Positions 36,603 through 45,214 are shown, numbered from the stretch's first letter. The stretch is 64,000 bases of DNA from Nitrospina sp052156635 (GCF_052156635.1 NZ_JBQKUO010000002.1:310001-374000); one strand, 5' to 3'. Program-made: numbers and translations. Notes: generated by a model not told the origin, from the letters alone.

Positions 36603-37301
36603 GTGGGAGTTTCCGGCAAACAGGCACTCATTCTTTTCGCCAGGGACCCGCAGGCGGGAAAGGTGAAAACCCGCATGCAGACCTGGCTGGACACCGACAC
36701 CACCTACCGGTTGTATTGTCATATTCTGGAAGACAGCCTGCACAACGTGTGTGCGGTGGAAGGCGTGGACCGGTTCGTTGGCATTCATCCTGCTCATCAG
36801 TCCGGGTTTTTCGACAGGGTGGAAAAATCCGGCCAGGTGCGCCTGTTCGAACAGGCAGGGGAACACCTGGGAGCACGCATGCGGAACGCGTTTGAACAGA
36901 GGTTCGCCGAGGGGTACCAGACGGTGGTGATCATCGGGTCCGACAGCCCGACTCTGCCCCTGCCGTATATCCGGCAGGCGCTCGACACCGATCGGGACAT
37001 GACGCTTGGACCGTGTACCGACGGCGGTTATTACCTGATCGGCATGCACCGCAAAGTGACCGACGTGTTCGAGGGGGTCGAGTGGGGATCCGAGCACGTT
37101 CTGACCGCCACGCTGGAGCGGGTGAAGCAGGCCCGCAACACATTGTTGCTCCTGCCCGTGTGGTATGATGTCGACCGTCCTGAAGATTTGCGGTTTCTCA
37201 AAACACACCTTGAATACCTTCAGCATACGGGGCTCGAGGAACACACCGACACCCTGAGCTTTCTTCAACAATTGAATTTGAACTGGGAATCTGCCGTATG
37301 A
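36603..37301 (+). CDS. DUF2064/TIGR04282-type glycosyltransferase-fold protein
   Basis: A 232-aa protein from a GTG start. The nucleotide-binding opening LILFARDPQAGKVKTRM, the acidic IIGSDSPTLPLPYI and the GPCTDGGYYLIGM motif identify the GT-A-fold family described as TIGR04282 (arsenosugar-associated) or DUF2064. No arsenic gene lies nearby, so the specific substrate is unknown. Its stop overlaps hisD by 4 nt (ATGA), and it is divergent from the PAP2-GT9 gene. Confidence 0.85.
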   Translation: MGVSGKQALILFARDPQAGKVKTRMQTWLDTDTTYRLYCHILEDSLHNVCAVEGVDRFVGIHPAHQSGFFDRVEKSGQVRLFEQAGEHLGARMRNAFEQRFAEGYQTVVIIGSDSPTLPLPYIRQALDTDRDMTLGPCTDGGYYLIGMHRKVTDVFEGVEWGSEHVLTATLERVKQARNTLLLLPVWYDVDRPEDLRFLKTHLEYLQHTGLEEHTDTLSFLQQLNLNWESAV

Positions 37302-38581
37302 GGTTATTGAAATTTTCCGATCCCGATTACCGGGAAGAAATCGAGCGTCTGGTGAACCGTTGCGACGTGGATTTTTCCACCCAGGACCAAGCGGTGCGCG
37401 ACATCATTGAACGTGTGAAGAAAGAAGGCGATGCCGCGGTGGTCGCCCTCACCAACCAGTTCGATCATACCGAATACAGCGTGGAGGACCTGCGTGCCAC
37501 GAAAGAAGAAATCCAGCAGGCCTACGATGCCGTCAAGCTCGAAGAACTGGAAGCGCTGAAGCTCGCGGCGGACAACATCGAGCGTTACCACCAGAAGCAG
37601 GTTCAGCATTCCTGGGAATACAAGGAAGGCGAAGTGTACTTGGGGCAGATGATCCGACCGCTGGAGACGGTGGGGGTGTACGTTCCGGGAGGGAAGGCGT
37701 CGTACCCGTCTTCCGTGTTGATGAATGTGATTCCCGCACGCGTGGCGGGGGTCGAGCGTATTGTCATGGTCAGTCCCACGCCGCGGGGAGAAGTGAGCCC
37801 GCACTGCCTGGTGGCGGCGGACATCGCCGGGGTGGATGAGGTCTACAAGGTGGGCGGCGCGCAGGCGGTTGCGGCCCTGGCGCTGGGAACCCGAGTTATT
37901 CCGCGGGTCGATAAAATTGTCGGTCCGGGCAATATTTATGTCGCCCTCGCGAAGCGGCTGGTGTTCGGGCTTGTCGATATCGACATGATCGCCGGCCCGA
38001 GCGAGATCCTGGTTTTGGCGGACGACACGGCGCGTGCCGACTTCATCGCCGCCGACCTGCTGTCGCAGGCAGAGCACGACGAAGACGCCGTGCCGATCCT
38101 GGTGACACCGTCCGAGGCGCTGGCCGAGGCGACGCGCGACGAAATCATCCGTCAGAAGGCGGAATTGGGCCGCAAAGGCATTGTGGATGCGTCGCTTGAA
38201 AACAAATGCCTGCTCATCGTCACCCGCACGCTGGACGAAGCGGTGGACCTGGCCAACCGGGTGGCCCCCGAACACCTGGAACTGGCGGTGGACAATCCCC
38301 ATGAGATGGTGAAACGGATTCGAAACGCCGGGGCCGTGTTTATGGGCCACTACACCCCGGAAGCCATCGGCGATTACCTGGCGGGCCCCAACCACGTGCT
38401 TCCGACCAGTGGAACCGCCCGTTTTTCCTCGCCCTTAGGCGTATACGACTTCATAAAACGAACGAGCCTGATTTCTTATAATAAGGAGGAATTGGACCGT
38501 GTAGGGCAGGCCTGTAGCGTACTGGCCGAAATGGAGTCTCTCGAGGCACATTCCAGGGCGGTGAAAATCCGGATTTCATAA
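37298..38581 (+). CDS. hisD: Histidinol dehydrogenase
   Basis: A 427-aa zinc enzyme for the last two steps of histidine biosynthesis. Family landmarks are YVPGGKASYPSSVLMNVIPA, the GPGN motif (KIVGPGNIYVALAKR), DMIAGPSEI and the metal/catalytic VAPEHLEL with LAGPNHVLPTSGTARF. Length is typical. It is coupled to the upstream glycosyltransferase gene and is the last gene before the cytochrome operon. No other his genes are in the window. Confidence 0.96.
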   Translation: MRLLKFSDPDYREEIERLVNRCDVDFSTQDQAVRDIIERVKKEGDAAVVALTNQFDHTEYSVEDLRATKEEIQQAYDAVKLEELEALKLAADNIERYHQKQVQHSWEYKEGEVYLGQMIRPLETVGVYVPGGKASYPSSVLMNVIPARVAGVERIVMVSPTPRGEVSPHCLVAADIAGVDEVYKVGGAQAVAALALGTRVIPRVDKIVGPGNIYVALAKRLVFGLVDIDMIAGPSEILVLADDTARADFIAADLLSQAEHDEDAVPILVTPSEALAEATRDEIIRQKAELGRKGIVDASLENKCLLIVTRTLDEAVDLANRVAPEHLELAVDNPHEMVKRIRNAGAVFMGHYTPEAIGDYLAGPNHVLPTSGTARFSSPLGVYDFIKRTSLISYNKEELDRVGQACSVLAEMESLEAHSRAVKIRIS

Positions 38582-38598
38582 GGGGTTAAACCCCCGGA
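38582..38598 (+). terminator. Weak hairpin after hisD
   Basis: GGGGT-TAA-ACCCC immediately after the hisD stop, followed by CGGAAACCCTTAAAAA rather than a clean U tract. It is a possible weak terminator. Confidence 0.3.
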
Positions 38599-38623
38599 AA
38601 CCCTTAAAAACAAAAAATTAGAA

Positions 38624-38657
38624 TTTTCTTGACAACCCCAATTAGCCATGTTAAAAA
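38624..38657 (+). promoter_or_regulatory. Candidate promoter of the bd-like oxidase operon
   Basis: TTTTCTTGACAACCCC (38624-38639) includes a perfect TTGACA (38629-38634). TAAAAA/TTAAAA at 38651-38657 lies 16-17 nt downstream as a -10. The 16-bp block is identical to that at 26873-26888 before sdhA. Confidence 0.5.
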
Positions 38658-38835
38658 TCGGCGTCTTATTATGTCCAAGTGCCCCTATTTGCCCTAAGGC
38701 CTTATTATATAAAGGTTATTGAAATCAAGCATTTAGGTTGGCGGTAGTGACTTGATGGCGTGAAAAAGGCTTCAAAAATGCATCCTGTGAACGTCTGGTG
38801 GTTGGCGGAATCTGTCGTAGTTACAGGAGCCGAAC

Positions 38836-38910
38836 GTGCCCGAAAATAAAGGAATTGTGAAGAAGTTTTTGAATATAGAAGCATTATCCAAGTTATTGTT
38901 TTTCTTTTAG
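38836..38910 (+). CDS. Candidate 24-aa leader peptide / small ORF
   Basis: A GTG-started frame of 25 codons including the TAG stop, with AGGAG 6-7 nt upstream. The peptide begins MPENKGIVKKFL and ends in a hydrophobic LLFFF. It is too short for a full transmembrane helix, so a CydX-like subunit is unlikely. Position directly before a highly expressed-looking operon suggests a translated leader, or chance. It was not confirmed by any family match. Confidence 0.35.
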   Translation: MPENKGIVKKFLNIEALSKLLFFF

Positions 38911-38942
38911 GATACCGGATCTTTCCTTAAGGAGGTTAGACG

Positions 38943-40928
38943 ATGTTCAACGCAGAGGCTAGAAATTCCAAAGTGCTGTCCCTGGCACTGGTTCTGGCGT
39001 TCACCTTGTTTGCTCTTCCCGCGGTATTTGTTGATCAGGCCCAGGCCAAGGAGGCGTTTGCTGAGCAGGTTTTTGCTGAGGAAGCGTTTGCCAAGGAAGT
39101 ATTGGCTGACGAAGAGGCCGCCGGTGAAGAGGGTTCAGGTGCGCCGGAAGTTGAGTGGAGTCAGGACGTGTTTTACAAGGACTGGGAGGGAAATCCGCTC
39201 AAAGGTCCGGTAAGCGGCGCGCCTGCTCCTGAGTTGGGGCCGAATGACTACGATAGTTATTCTTTTGTTCCCAGCCGCATCCTGATCTGGATTGCCAACC
39301 AGCAGCACCTGTATTTCGGTAGCTTCGTGTTGGCGGTTCCGATTTTTTGTATGCTCATCGAGTTCATTGGTATTCGTACCAAGGAAAACGATCCGGTCCT
39401 TTCTGCCAAGTATGACCGGCTGGCTCACGACCTGATGAAGGTTTCGCTGACTGCGTATTCCTGGACGGCGATCCTCGGTGGTATTCTGCTGTTCTCCTTC
39501 ATCACCCTGTTCCCGGGTTTCTTCAAGTACATGGCCAGCATCTTCCGCCCCGTCATGCACGTTTACGCGCTGATGTTCCTGGCGGAGTCCGGCGTTCTTT
39601 ACGTGTACTACTATGGCTGGGACAAGATGAGTCAGGATCCGTTCCTGAAGTGGATTCACTGCTCCCTGTCGGTTCTGCTGAACCTCATCGGTACGATTCT
39701 GATGTACCTGGCGAACAGCTGGGCGACCTTCATGCAGGCGCCGGGCGGTATCGACGAGCAGGGACGCTTCCTGGGTAACATCTGGCACGCCATTCACTCC
39801 ACGCTGTGGAATCCGGTTGGTGTGCATCGCATCCTGGGTAACATCGTTTTCGGTGGTGGTATCGTTGGTGCTTATGCCGCGTATCATTACCTGAAGGCGA
39901 AAACCCCCGAAGAGAAAGCCCATTACGACTGGGTGTGCTACATCGCCATGTTCATCGCCATCTTCGGCCTGATCCCGCTGCCTTTCGCAGGGTACTGGCT
40001 GATGAAAGAGGTGTATGCGTTCCGTCAGCAGATGGGCATCACCCTGATGGGCGGCATCATGGCCTGGCTGTTCATCATTCAGGCCGTCATGATCGGTCTG
40101 CTGTTCTTCGGTGCGAACTCCTACCTGCATAACTCGATGTCCCGCGTTAAGGGATCGCATCGTTACATGAAGTACTGCAAGTACATGGTTCTGCTGTTGA
40201 TCCTCTGCTTCACGGCGTGGATGACCCCGCACACCATCGTTATGACGCCGGCTGAGCTGAAAGCGATGGGTGGCGCGCAGCATCCGATTGTCGGTCACTT
40301 TGGTGTTATGTCTGCAAAGAACACCGCGGTGAACCTGATGATCACCTGTACGGTTCTTTGTTTCCTGTTGTATCAACGGTCTAATAAGAGGATCGTGGTG
40401 CCCTGGGCGACCATCGGGAACTGCTGGCTGACCGCCATTTTCATCGGCGCGGCCATCAATATCGTGTTCCTCGGTGTGTACGGTTACTTCCTGCCCGCCA
40501 ACCAGCGCGTGGGTCTTTCCGTTCCTCAGGTAACCACTACCCTGACGACTCTGTTCGTTGGCACGGCCATCAATATCTCCATGTTCAAGGATGCGGAGTC
40601 GTTCGGTGAGATTGAGTGGGGTACCCAGTCGAAAGTGGGCACCTACGCCATTCTCCTGATGGCGATCTCCTTTACCTGGCTGATGGGCCTCATGGGTTAT
40701 ATCCGCTCTGCGGTTCGGTTGTTCTGGCATGTCACCGAGGTTCTGCGTGATAACTCGGTGGATGCTTACACCCTGACCATTGGTGAGGCGGGTAAAATCC
40801 TCACGTTCAACGCCCTGTTTGTGTGGGTGCAGTTCGTGGTTGTTTTCTGGGTAGGTGGCTTGGCTGGTAAGAAGAAAGCCGCTGAGGTTCCCGAAGGGGT
40901 TCCGGTACCTGCTCAACAGCAACAGTAA
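38943..40928 (+). CDS. Cytochrome bd-like oxidase subunit I (CydA-related, extended)
   Basis: A 661-aa protein with about 13 predicted transmembrane helices against 9 in classical CydA. It begins with a Sec signal (cleavage near AQA-KE, 35/36) and an acidic pentad-repeat linker (37-61). The region LIWIANQQHLYFGSFVLAVPIF carries a histidine in the place of the high-spin heme ligand of CydA. EFIGIRTKENDP, AESGVLYVYYYGWD and ANSWATFM fit the bd-type core. No GRQPW motif is evident, and no cydB gene follows. Similar bd-like proteins are known to me from Nitrospira/Nitrospina-type nitrite oxidisers. Catalysis of O2 reduction is not proven. Codons favour GGT/CGT/GTT, suggesting high expression. Confidence 0.82.
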   Translation: MFNAEARNSKVLSLALVLAFTLFALPAVFVDQAQAKEAFAEQVFAEEAFAKEVLADEEAAGEEGSGAPEVEWSQDVFYKDWEGNPLKGPVSGAPAPELGPNDYDSYSFVPSRILIWIANQQHLYFGSFVLAVPIFCMLIEFIGIRTKENDPVLSAKYDRLAHDLMKVSLTAYSWTAILGGILLFSFITLFPGFFKYMASIFRPVMHVYALMFLAESGVLYVYYYGWDKMSQDPFLKWIHCSLSVLLNLIGTILMYLANSWATFMQAPGGIDEQGRFLGNIWHAIHSTLWNPVGVHRILGNIVFGGGIVGAYAAYHYLKAKTPEEKAHYDWVCYIAMFIAIFGLIPLPFAGYWLMKEVYAFRQQMGITLMGGIMAWLFIIQAVMIGLLFFGANSYLHNSMSRVKGSHRYMKYCKYMVLLLILCFTAWMTPHTIVMTPAELKAMGGAQHPIVGHFGVMSAKNTAVNLMITCTVLCFLLYQRSNKRIVVPWATIGNCWLTAIFIGAAINIVFLGVYGYFLPANQRVGLSVPQVTTTLTTLFVGTAINISMFKDAESFGEIEWGTQSKVGTYAILLMAISFTWLMGLMGYIRSAVRLFWHVTEVLRDNSVDAYTLTIGEAGKILTFNALFVWVQFVVVFWVGGLAGKKKAAEVPEGVPVPAQQQQ

Positions 40929-41021
40929 GAAATAGATGAGCCGCCAGCCTCCGGGCTGGCGGCTTGTTTGGAATTTAACTTAAGTTTTTAGTCTTGTATT
41001 AGCCGAGGAGAGGAGAAAGGG

Positions 41022-42380
41022 ATGCTTCCAGAGCAGCACGATATTTTGTGGTCTTTTCTCACAATGATGTGCACCATCTTCGCTCTGTATGTGTTCAATT
41101 CCATCGTCCAGATCTGCCGGGCGAAAGAGGAAGTGAATACGACGAAGTGGGGCGTGGTGTTTGGCGTATTTTTGGTCGTTATCTTTGTGATGACCGTCCA
41201 TATGTTCACTCTGGTTCAGCGCGACCAGATGTTTTTCTTTTTCTTCAGACAGTTGCCGGTGGTTCTGCTCCTGCTCCTGGTTTGGGGATATTTCTTTAAA
41301 AGCGAAGATATCGAAAGCCAGTCCGAGCCTCTGATTCGGGCCGGCTATTTTTTCGCGGTCGTTTCCATTCTGCTGGCGGGTTACACCAACTGGTTGCCGC
41401 AGCAGCGCAGTGATCCCCCGCCCAAGGGGGGTATCGAGCTGACCGGTGAGATGACCATGGAAGAATACACCGAGCTGGGTCGCGTGATTGTTTTTGGTGC
41501 AAAACAGGTGGCCGGTCAGAAGGCAATTGGTAAAGGCCAGTGCCCCCTGTGCCACAGCTTCGATCCGGGTGACCATATGGGTCGCTGCCCGAATTTGTTC
41601 GGGGTTGAGGAACGGAGTCACTCGCGGGTCAAGGAAGACCGTTACCTAAACTCTCCGATCAAGGTCGGTGAGAAGGATCAGGCTTCCGGAATCATCAAGG
41701 GCAAACCTGAAGAGATTCCTGAAGAATATCGCCGCAGTGGCCCCTATGAGCTCGCCGGTGAGGATTACCTGCGTGAGTCTTTGATGTGTCCGTCCTGTTA
41801 CGTGGTTGAAGGATTCGGTAAGGCGGGTGACACGGTCAGCCCGATGCCGATCATCCACAAGCCGCCGATCAGCTTGAGCCGTATTGAGTTGAACGCGGTT
41901 GTGGCCTGGATGCAGGCGAAGGACACCCCCGGAGACTTCGCGAAGGTTACGGTTCCCTTGCCTTCACCGGAAGATAATGCCGCTCAGGAAGAGGAGTCGG
42001 GCGGTGGTGATGATGAGGAACGGCCTGTCTTTGTGACCGGTAACGAGCCTATTGAGGAGATCATCAATACGCTGGGTTGCCCGCTCTGCCACAAGATTCC
42101 GGGAATTCCGGGTGCTGTGGGTGAGTTGGGACCGCCTCTGTACGAAAAGGTGAATACCCCGAAACGTTTGAAGGACCCGAACTACAAGGGGAAAGCCAAG
42201 ACTGCACATGAGTACACCAAAGAGTCGATCCTCAACCCGAGTGCGTATGTCGTGTTTAATGAGGAAGCCGGCGAGCCGTATCCGGATGGCGTCATGCCTC
42301 AGGATTTTGGCCAGAAGCTGTCGGTCCAGGCTCTCGATAAGTTGGTGGACTTTATCGCCAACACGGAACCTGAAGGTTAA
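41022..42380 (+). CDS. Membrane-anchored diheme-type cytochrome c of the bd-like operon
   Basis: 452 aa. Four hydrophobic stretches occupy the first about 125 residues, followed by a periplasmic part. Two c-heme sites of identical sequence are CPLCH at 174-178 and 353-357. A third CxxC at 256-260 reads CPSCY, lacking the histidine. Methionines in SPMP (273-276) and GVMPQDFG are possible axial ligands. An acidic Glu/Asp/Gly-rich linker separates the two heme domains (about 320-340). AGGAGAGGAGAAAGGG precedes the ATG. It is the second gene of the operon and likely relays electrons between periplasmic donors and the bd-like subunit. Confidence 0.8.
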   Translation: MLPEQHDILWSFLTMMCTIFALYVFNSIVQICRAKEEVNTTKWGVVFGVFLVVIFVMTVHMFTLVQRDQMFFFFFRQLPVVLLLLLVWGYFFKSEDIESQSEPLIRAGYFFAVVSILLAGYTNWLPQQRSDPPPKGGIELTGEMTMEEYTELGRVIVFGAKQVAGQKAIGKGQCPLCHSFDPGDHMGRCPNLFGVEERSHSRVKEDRYLNSPIKVGEKDQASGIIKGKPEEIPEEYRRSGPYELAGEDYLRESLMCPSCYVVEGFGKAGDTVSPMPIIHKPPISLSRIELNAVVAWMQAKDTPGDFAKVTVPLPSPEDNAAQEEESGGGDDEERPVFVTGNEPIEEIINTLGCPLCHKIPGIPGAVGELGPPLYEKVNTPKRLKDPNYKGKAKTAHEYTKESILNPSAYVVFNEEAGEPYPDGVMPQDFGQKLSVQALDKLVDFIANTEPEG

Positions 42381-42406
42381 TCCTGGAGGAAATCGGGAGG
42401 ATTTCA

Positions 42407-43414
42407 ATGAATCAAGGTGTTAGAAACGTAGTAATAGGTTTGGTTTTATACGCCGTGGGCTGGGCTGTGTTTCACTATGCCCTGTTGCCCTGGTTTAAAT
42501 CCGGGGAATCCGGCTGGTTCCATTACATCATCCAGAACCGGTACTCCGGCTTCGGCATCCTCATGCTTTACTTTGTGGCCTTCAACCTCATTTTAAAGCT
42601 GAAGCCGCCGATGTTTATGAACGCAGCTGTCGTTTGGCTTGCGGGTTTGTATTTTTACAAATTCATTCTGTATCCGCCGATCCCCTGGACGCTGCTGATC
42701 ACCTACATGATGCTGTGGACGATCGGTACGTTTTTGTACATTTCCCAGGACCCGAAGACGTTTACGGAATTCCGTCAGCCCATCGTTCATACCATTCTGG
42801 CTGAGACCAAGGGTTTCAAGATTGCCAGGTTGATTGTGTTCACGGCGCTGCCTCTGCTTGTTGGTTTTGCCACTTACGACGGCCTTCTGCCGAAGTTTCA
42901 GGAGCCGGTAGAGTTGCGGACGGTCCATCCGGCACCGCCCGCCACCACCCGGGTCCATGGTAAGACCTATCAGTTGGAAGGTTTGACCAACCCGTTCCGT
43001 ATCGATGAGCAGGATAACTACAAGGACAGTTTCCCGTTCCTGGATGCGGACAAGCAGGAGTACATGAAGTATGTAACCGAAGGTGGTACGGTATTTTTTC
43101 AGAACTGCCACTACTGCCACGGTGATCAATTGAACGGCTTGGGAATGTTCTCCCATGTTTTTAACCCCACTCCCGCCAACTTCGTCGACCCGGGAACCAT
43201 CGCCATGTTGCGCGAATCGTTCCTGTTCTGGCGTGTTGCGAAAGGCGGACCTGGTTTGCCGAACGAATCCACTCCGTGGTCCTCGGCGATGCCGCCTTGG
43301 GAGGAACACCTCAAGACTGAAGAAATGTGGAAAGTCATCCTGTTTGAGTACTGGTACACAGGCTGGCATCCGCGTACGTTTGACGACGAATCTTCGGTTA
43401 AGGGTGGAGAGTAA
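42407..43414 (+). CDS. Membrane-anchored monoheme cytochrome c of the bd-like operon
   Basis: 335 aa. Four transmembrane segments (GLVLYAVGWAVFHYALLPWF, FGILMLYFVAFNLIL, MNAAVVWLAGLYFYKFIL, TLLITYMMLWTIGTFLYI) and a fifth near LIVFTALPLLVGFATY precede a C-terminal cytochrome c domain. The heme motif is CHYCH (234-238), followed by NPTPANFVDPGTIAMLRE and SAMPPWEEHL, whose methionine is the likely sixth ligand. It follows the diheme gene after 26 nt with GGAGG in the spacer. Architecture resembles fused membrane plus class-I-like cytochrome c subunits. Confidence 0.8.
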   Translation: MNQGVRNVVIGLVLYAVGWAVFHYALLPWFKSGESGWFHYIIQNRYSGFGILMLYFVAFNLILKLKPPMFMNAAVVWLAGLYFYKFILYPPIPWTLLITYMMLWTIGTFLYISQDPKTFTEFRQPIVHTILAETKGFKIARLIVFTALPLLVGFATYDGLLPKFQEPVELRTVHPAPPATTRVHGKTYQLEGLTNPFRIDEQDNYKDSFPFLDADKQEYMKYVTEGGTVFFQNCHYCHGDQLNGLGMFSHVFNPTPANFVDPGTIAMLRESFLFWRVAKGGPGLPNESTPWSSAMPPWEEHLKTEEMWKVILFEYWYTGWHPRTFDDESSVKGGE

Positions 43415-43477
43415 CCGTTCATTCAATGAATTGAAAATTCAAGGTTTTAAATATCTTTCATGAACGAGGAAAACATG

Positions 43478-45190
43478 ATGAGCATTTCCAAGAAGATCGT
43501 TAGGCGCTGGCTGGTGACGGCAGTTACATTGGCCGTCCTGAGCGTGCCTTCCATCCTTTTTGCTCAAGACTACCGCAAGCCGGATCCGGTCCAGGAAGAC
43601 AAACTGGAACTCGGGAAAAAGGTTTATTTCAAGCGGTGTGTCTGGTGCCATGGGGTGGAAGGTGGCGGTGACGGTCCCTCGGCGGACCGCCTGTTCACCC
43701 GCCCGCGTAACTTCATCCAGGGTACCTTCAAAATCCGGACCACGGACTCAGGTGAGTTGCCGTTGGATGAAAACCTGATCAATACCGTTAAAAACGGCCT
43801 TCCCGGGTCGGCCATGCCCCCCTGGGGTGAGGTTCTCAGCAATGAAGAAATCGTATCCGTTGTCCAGTTTGTAAAAACACTGGTTCAGGATCGTGACTTC
43901 AGCGGTGACTTTGAAGAACTGGCAATCCAGGACTTCGGGACCATGCCGTGGAGTGTTAAAGAACCTTTCTATATGGGTGTTCCGCAGGAAGCCATCGATG
44001 CCGGTAAGGAAATCTTCCAGAAAAACAAGTGCTGGGAATGTCACGGTGGCGAAGGCCGCGGTGATGGTAACCCCACCATGAAGGATGACTGGGGATTCCC
44101 GATCGTGGCAGCCGACTGGACGCAGTGCTGGAACTTCCGTGGCAGCCGCCGCGATCCCTACAATCCTTTCCATGTTGTTCGCACGGTATCCACCGGTTTG
44201 AACGGAACCCCGATGCCGAACTTCAAGGATCAGATCACGGTGGAAGACCGCTGGAAGCTGGCTGCTTTCGTCAACTCCCTGTGTCCGCGGAAGAAGATCG
44301 ACGCCTTGACCAACAAGCCGGTTAACGACTTCCTCATCGGTTCCAAGTACACGGAAGGTCCTGTCTCCACGGATTTCAACGATCCCATGTGGCAGGCTCC
44401 GGAGCACGATCCGAGAATTGTAAAACGCCCGGAAGGATATGAAGGCGACCAGAAATGGCATTACATCGCCCTGGCTGGTCAGATCACCCGCGGGAAGCGC
44501 AATTTCGACCCGAAGGTGGACAACCTCTGGGTTATGTCTCGGTGGAGTGCCGAGGAACAGGCTGTGTACTACCTGGTTGAGTACCACCAGCGGTTTCTGG
44601 GCGACGATCCTGAGTATCCGGAAGCCGTGGCCATTCAGTGGCCGGGCAAACTGGAGGAACTCTTCGGCGCGGAAAAACCGTATTTCATCTACGGCGATTC
44701 CAAAAAGCCGGTTGACATCTGGAAGGCCAAATTCCTTCCGAAGAATTACTCCGCCACCAATGCACCCAACCCCGACGGCTACGACCTGGATATCAGCGTC
44801 GTCGAACTGGTTGGCCATGGTTTCGAGGATGTGAAGGAAAAAGAAACCCCCGGCGGTGTTGAAATTGTCAATTCCAAGTTCCATCAGGGCCGAGTGAAAA
44901 TCATGTTCAAACGGTCGTTGACCACTGAAAATCCGGATCAAACGGATGTTCAGATCCCGACCAAATCTTTTATCCCGATCTCCTTCATGCAGTGGGCAGG
45001 ACGGGATAAAGAGCATGACGAGCACATGGCGATTTCGACTTGGGCTTACACCATTCTCGAACCGCCTCTGCCCGCAGAGCGCATCTGGCTGCCGCCTATC
45101 ATGGCTGCCGTTTTCTTCGGCTTCCAGCTTTGGCTGGTGCGGATGACCAAACGGACCCGCCAGATGCACGCTGAAGGGAAAGCCAATTAA
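43478..45190 (+). CDS. Diheme cytochrome c with ethylbenzene-dehydrogenase/NxrC-like heme-b domain
   Basis: About 570 aa from the ATG at 43478, with GAGGA 7 nt upstream (ATGs at 43460 and 43475 are alternatives). A Sec signal ends near LFAQD. Two c-heme motifs lie in tandem domains, CVWCH and CWECH, about 130 residues apart, with SAMPPW and GTPMPNF supplying methionines. From about residue 305, WHYIALAGQITRGKRNFDPKVDNLWVMSRWS and VDIWKAKFLPKNY...SFMQWAG form the EB_dh-type fold that binds heme b in DMSO-reductase-family gamma subunits, including NxrC. A C-terminal transmembrane helix (LPPIMAAVFFGFQLWLV) anchors it. It is the last gene of the operon. Confidence 0.82.
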   Translation: MSISKKIVRRWLVTAVTLAVLSVPSILFAQDYRKPDPVQEDKLELGKKVYFKRCVWCHGVEGGGDGPSADRLFTRPRNFIQGTFKIRTTDSGELPLDENLINTVKNGLPGSAMPPWGEVLSNEEIVSVVQFVKTLVQDRDFSGDFEELAIQDFGTMPWSVKEPFYMGVPQEAIDAGKEIFQKNKCWECHGGEGRGDGNPTMKDDWGFPIVAADWTQCWNFRGSRRDPYNPFHVVRTVSTGLNGTPMPNFKDQITVEDRWKLAAFVNSLCPRKKIDALTNKPVNDFLIGSKYTEGPVSTDFNDPMWQAPEHDPRIVKRPEGYEGDQKWHYIALAGQITRGKRNFDPKVDNLWVMSRWSAEEQAVYYLVEYHQRFLGDDPEYPEAVAIQWPGKLEELFGAEKPYFIYGDSKKPVDIWKAKFLPKNYSATNAPNPDGYDLDISVVELVGHGFEDVKEKETPGGVEIVNSKFHQGRVKIMFKRSLTTENPDQTDVQIPTKSFIPISFMQWAGRDKEHDEHMAISTWAYTILEPPLPAERIWLPPIMAAVFFGFQLWLVRMTKRTRQMHAEGKAN

Positions 45191-45214
45191 TTCCCTTTAA
45201 CGACGCAAAACCAG

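Larger units (their letters stand above)
38599..38942. other. Promoter and leader of the bd-like oxidase operon
   Basis: A 5' region of about 340 bp. It has a TTGACA promoter at 38629, a candidate leader ORF at 38836-38910 and a strong AAGGAGG ribosome binding site (38929-38935) 7 nt before the oxidase ATG. The leader is AT-rich, and another short frame (ATG near 38778) overlaps the start of the leader ORF. Confidence 0.6.

Noticed and set aside
38836..38910. CydX-like subunit for the leader ORF
   Set aside because: 24 residues with only a short hydrophobic end cannot span the membrane as CydX does.
39135..40922. 595-codon minus-strand frame inside the bd-like oxidase gene
   Set aside because: Antisense to a multi-helix membrane protein; polar His/Gln/Arg-rich translation without motifs.
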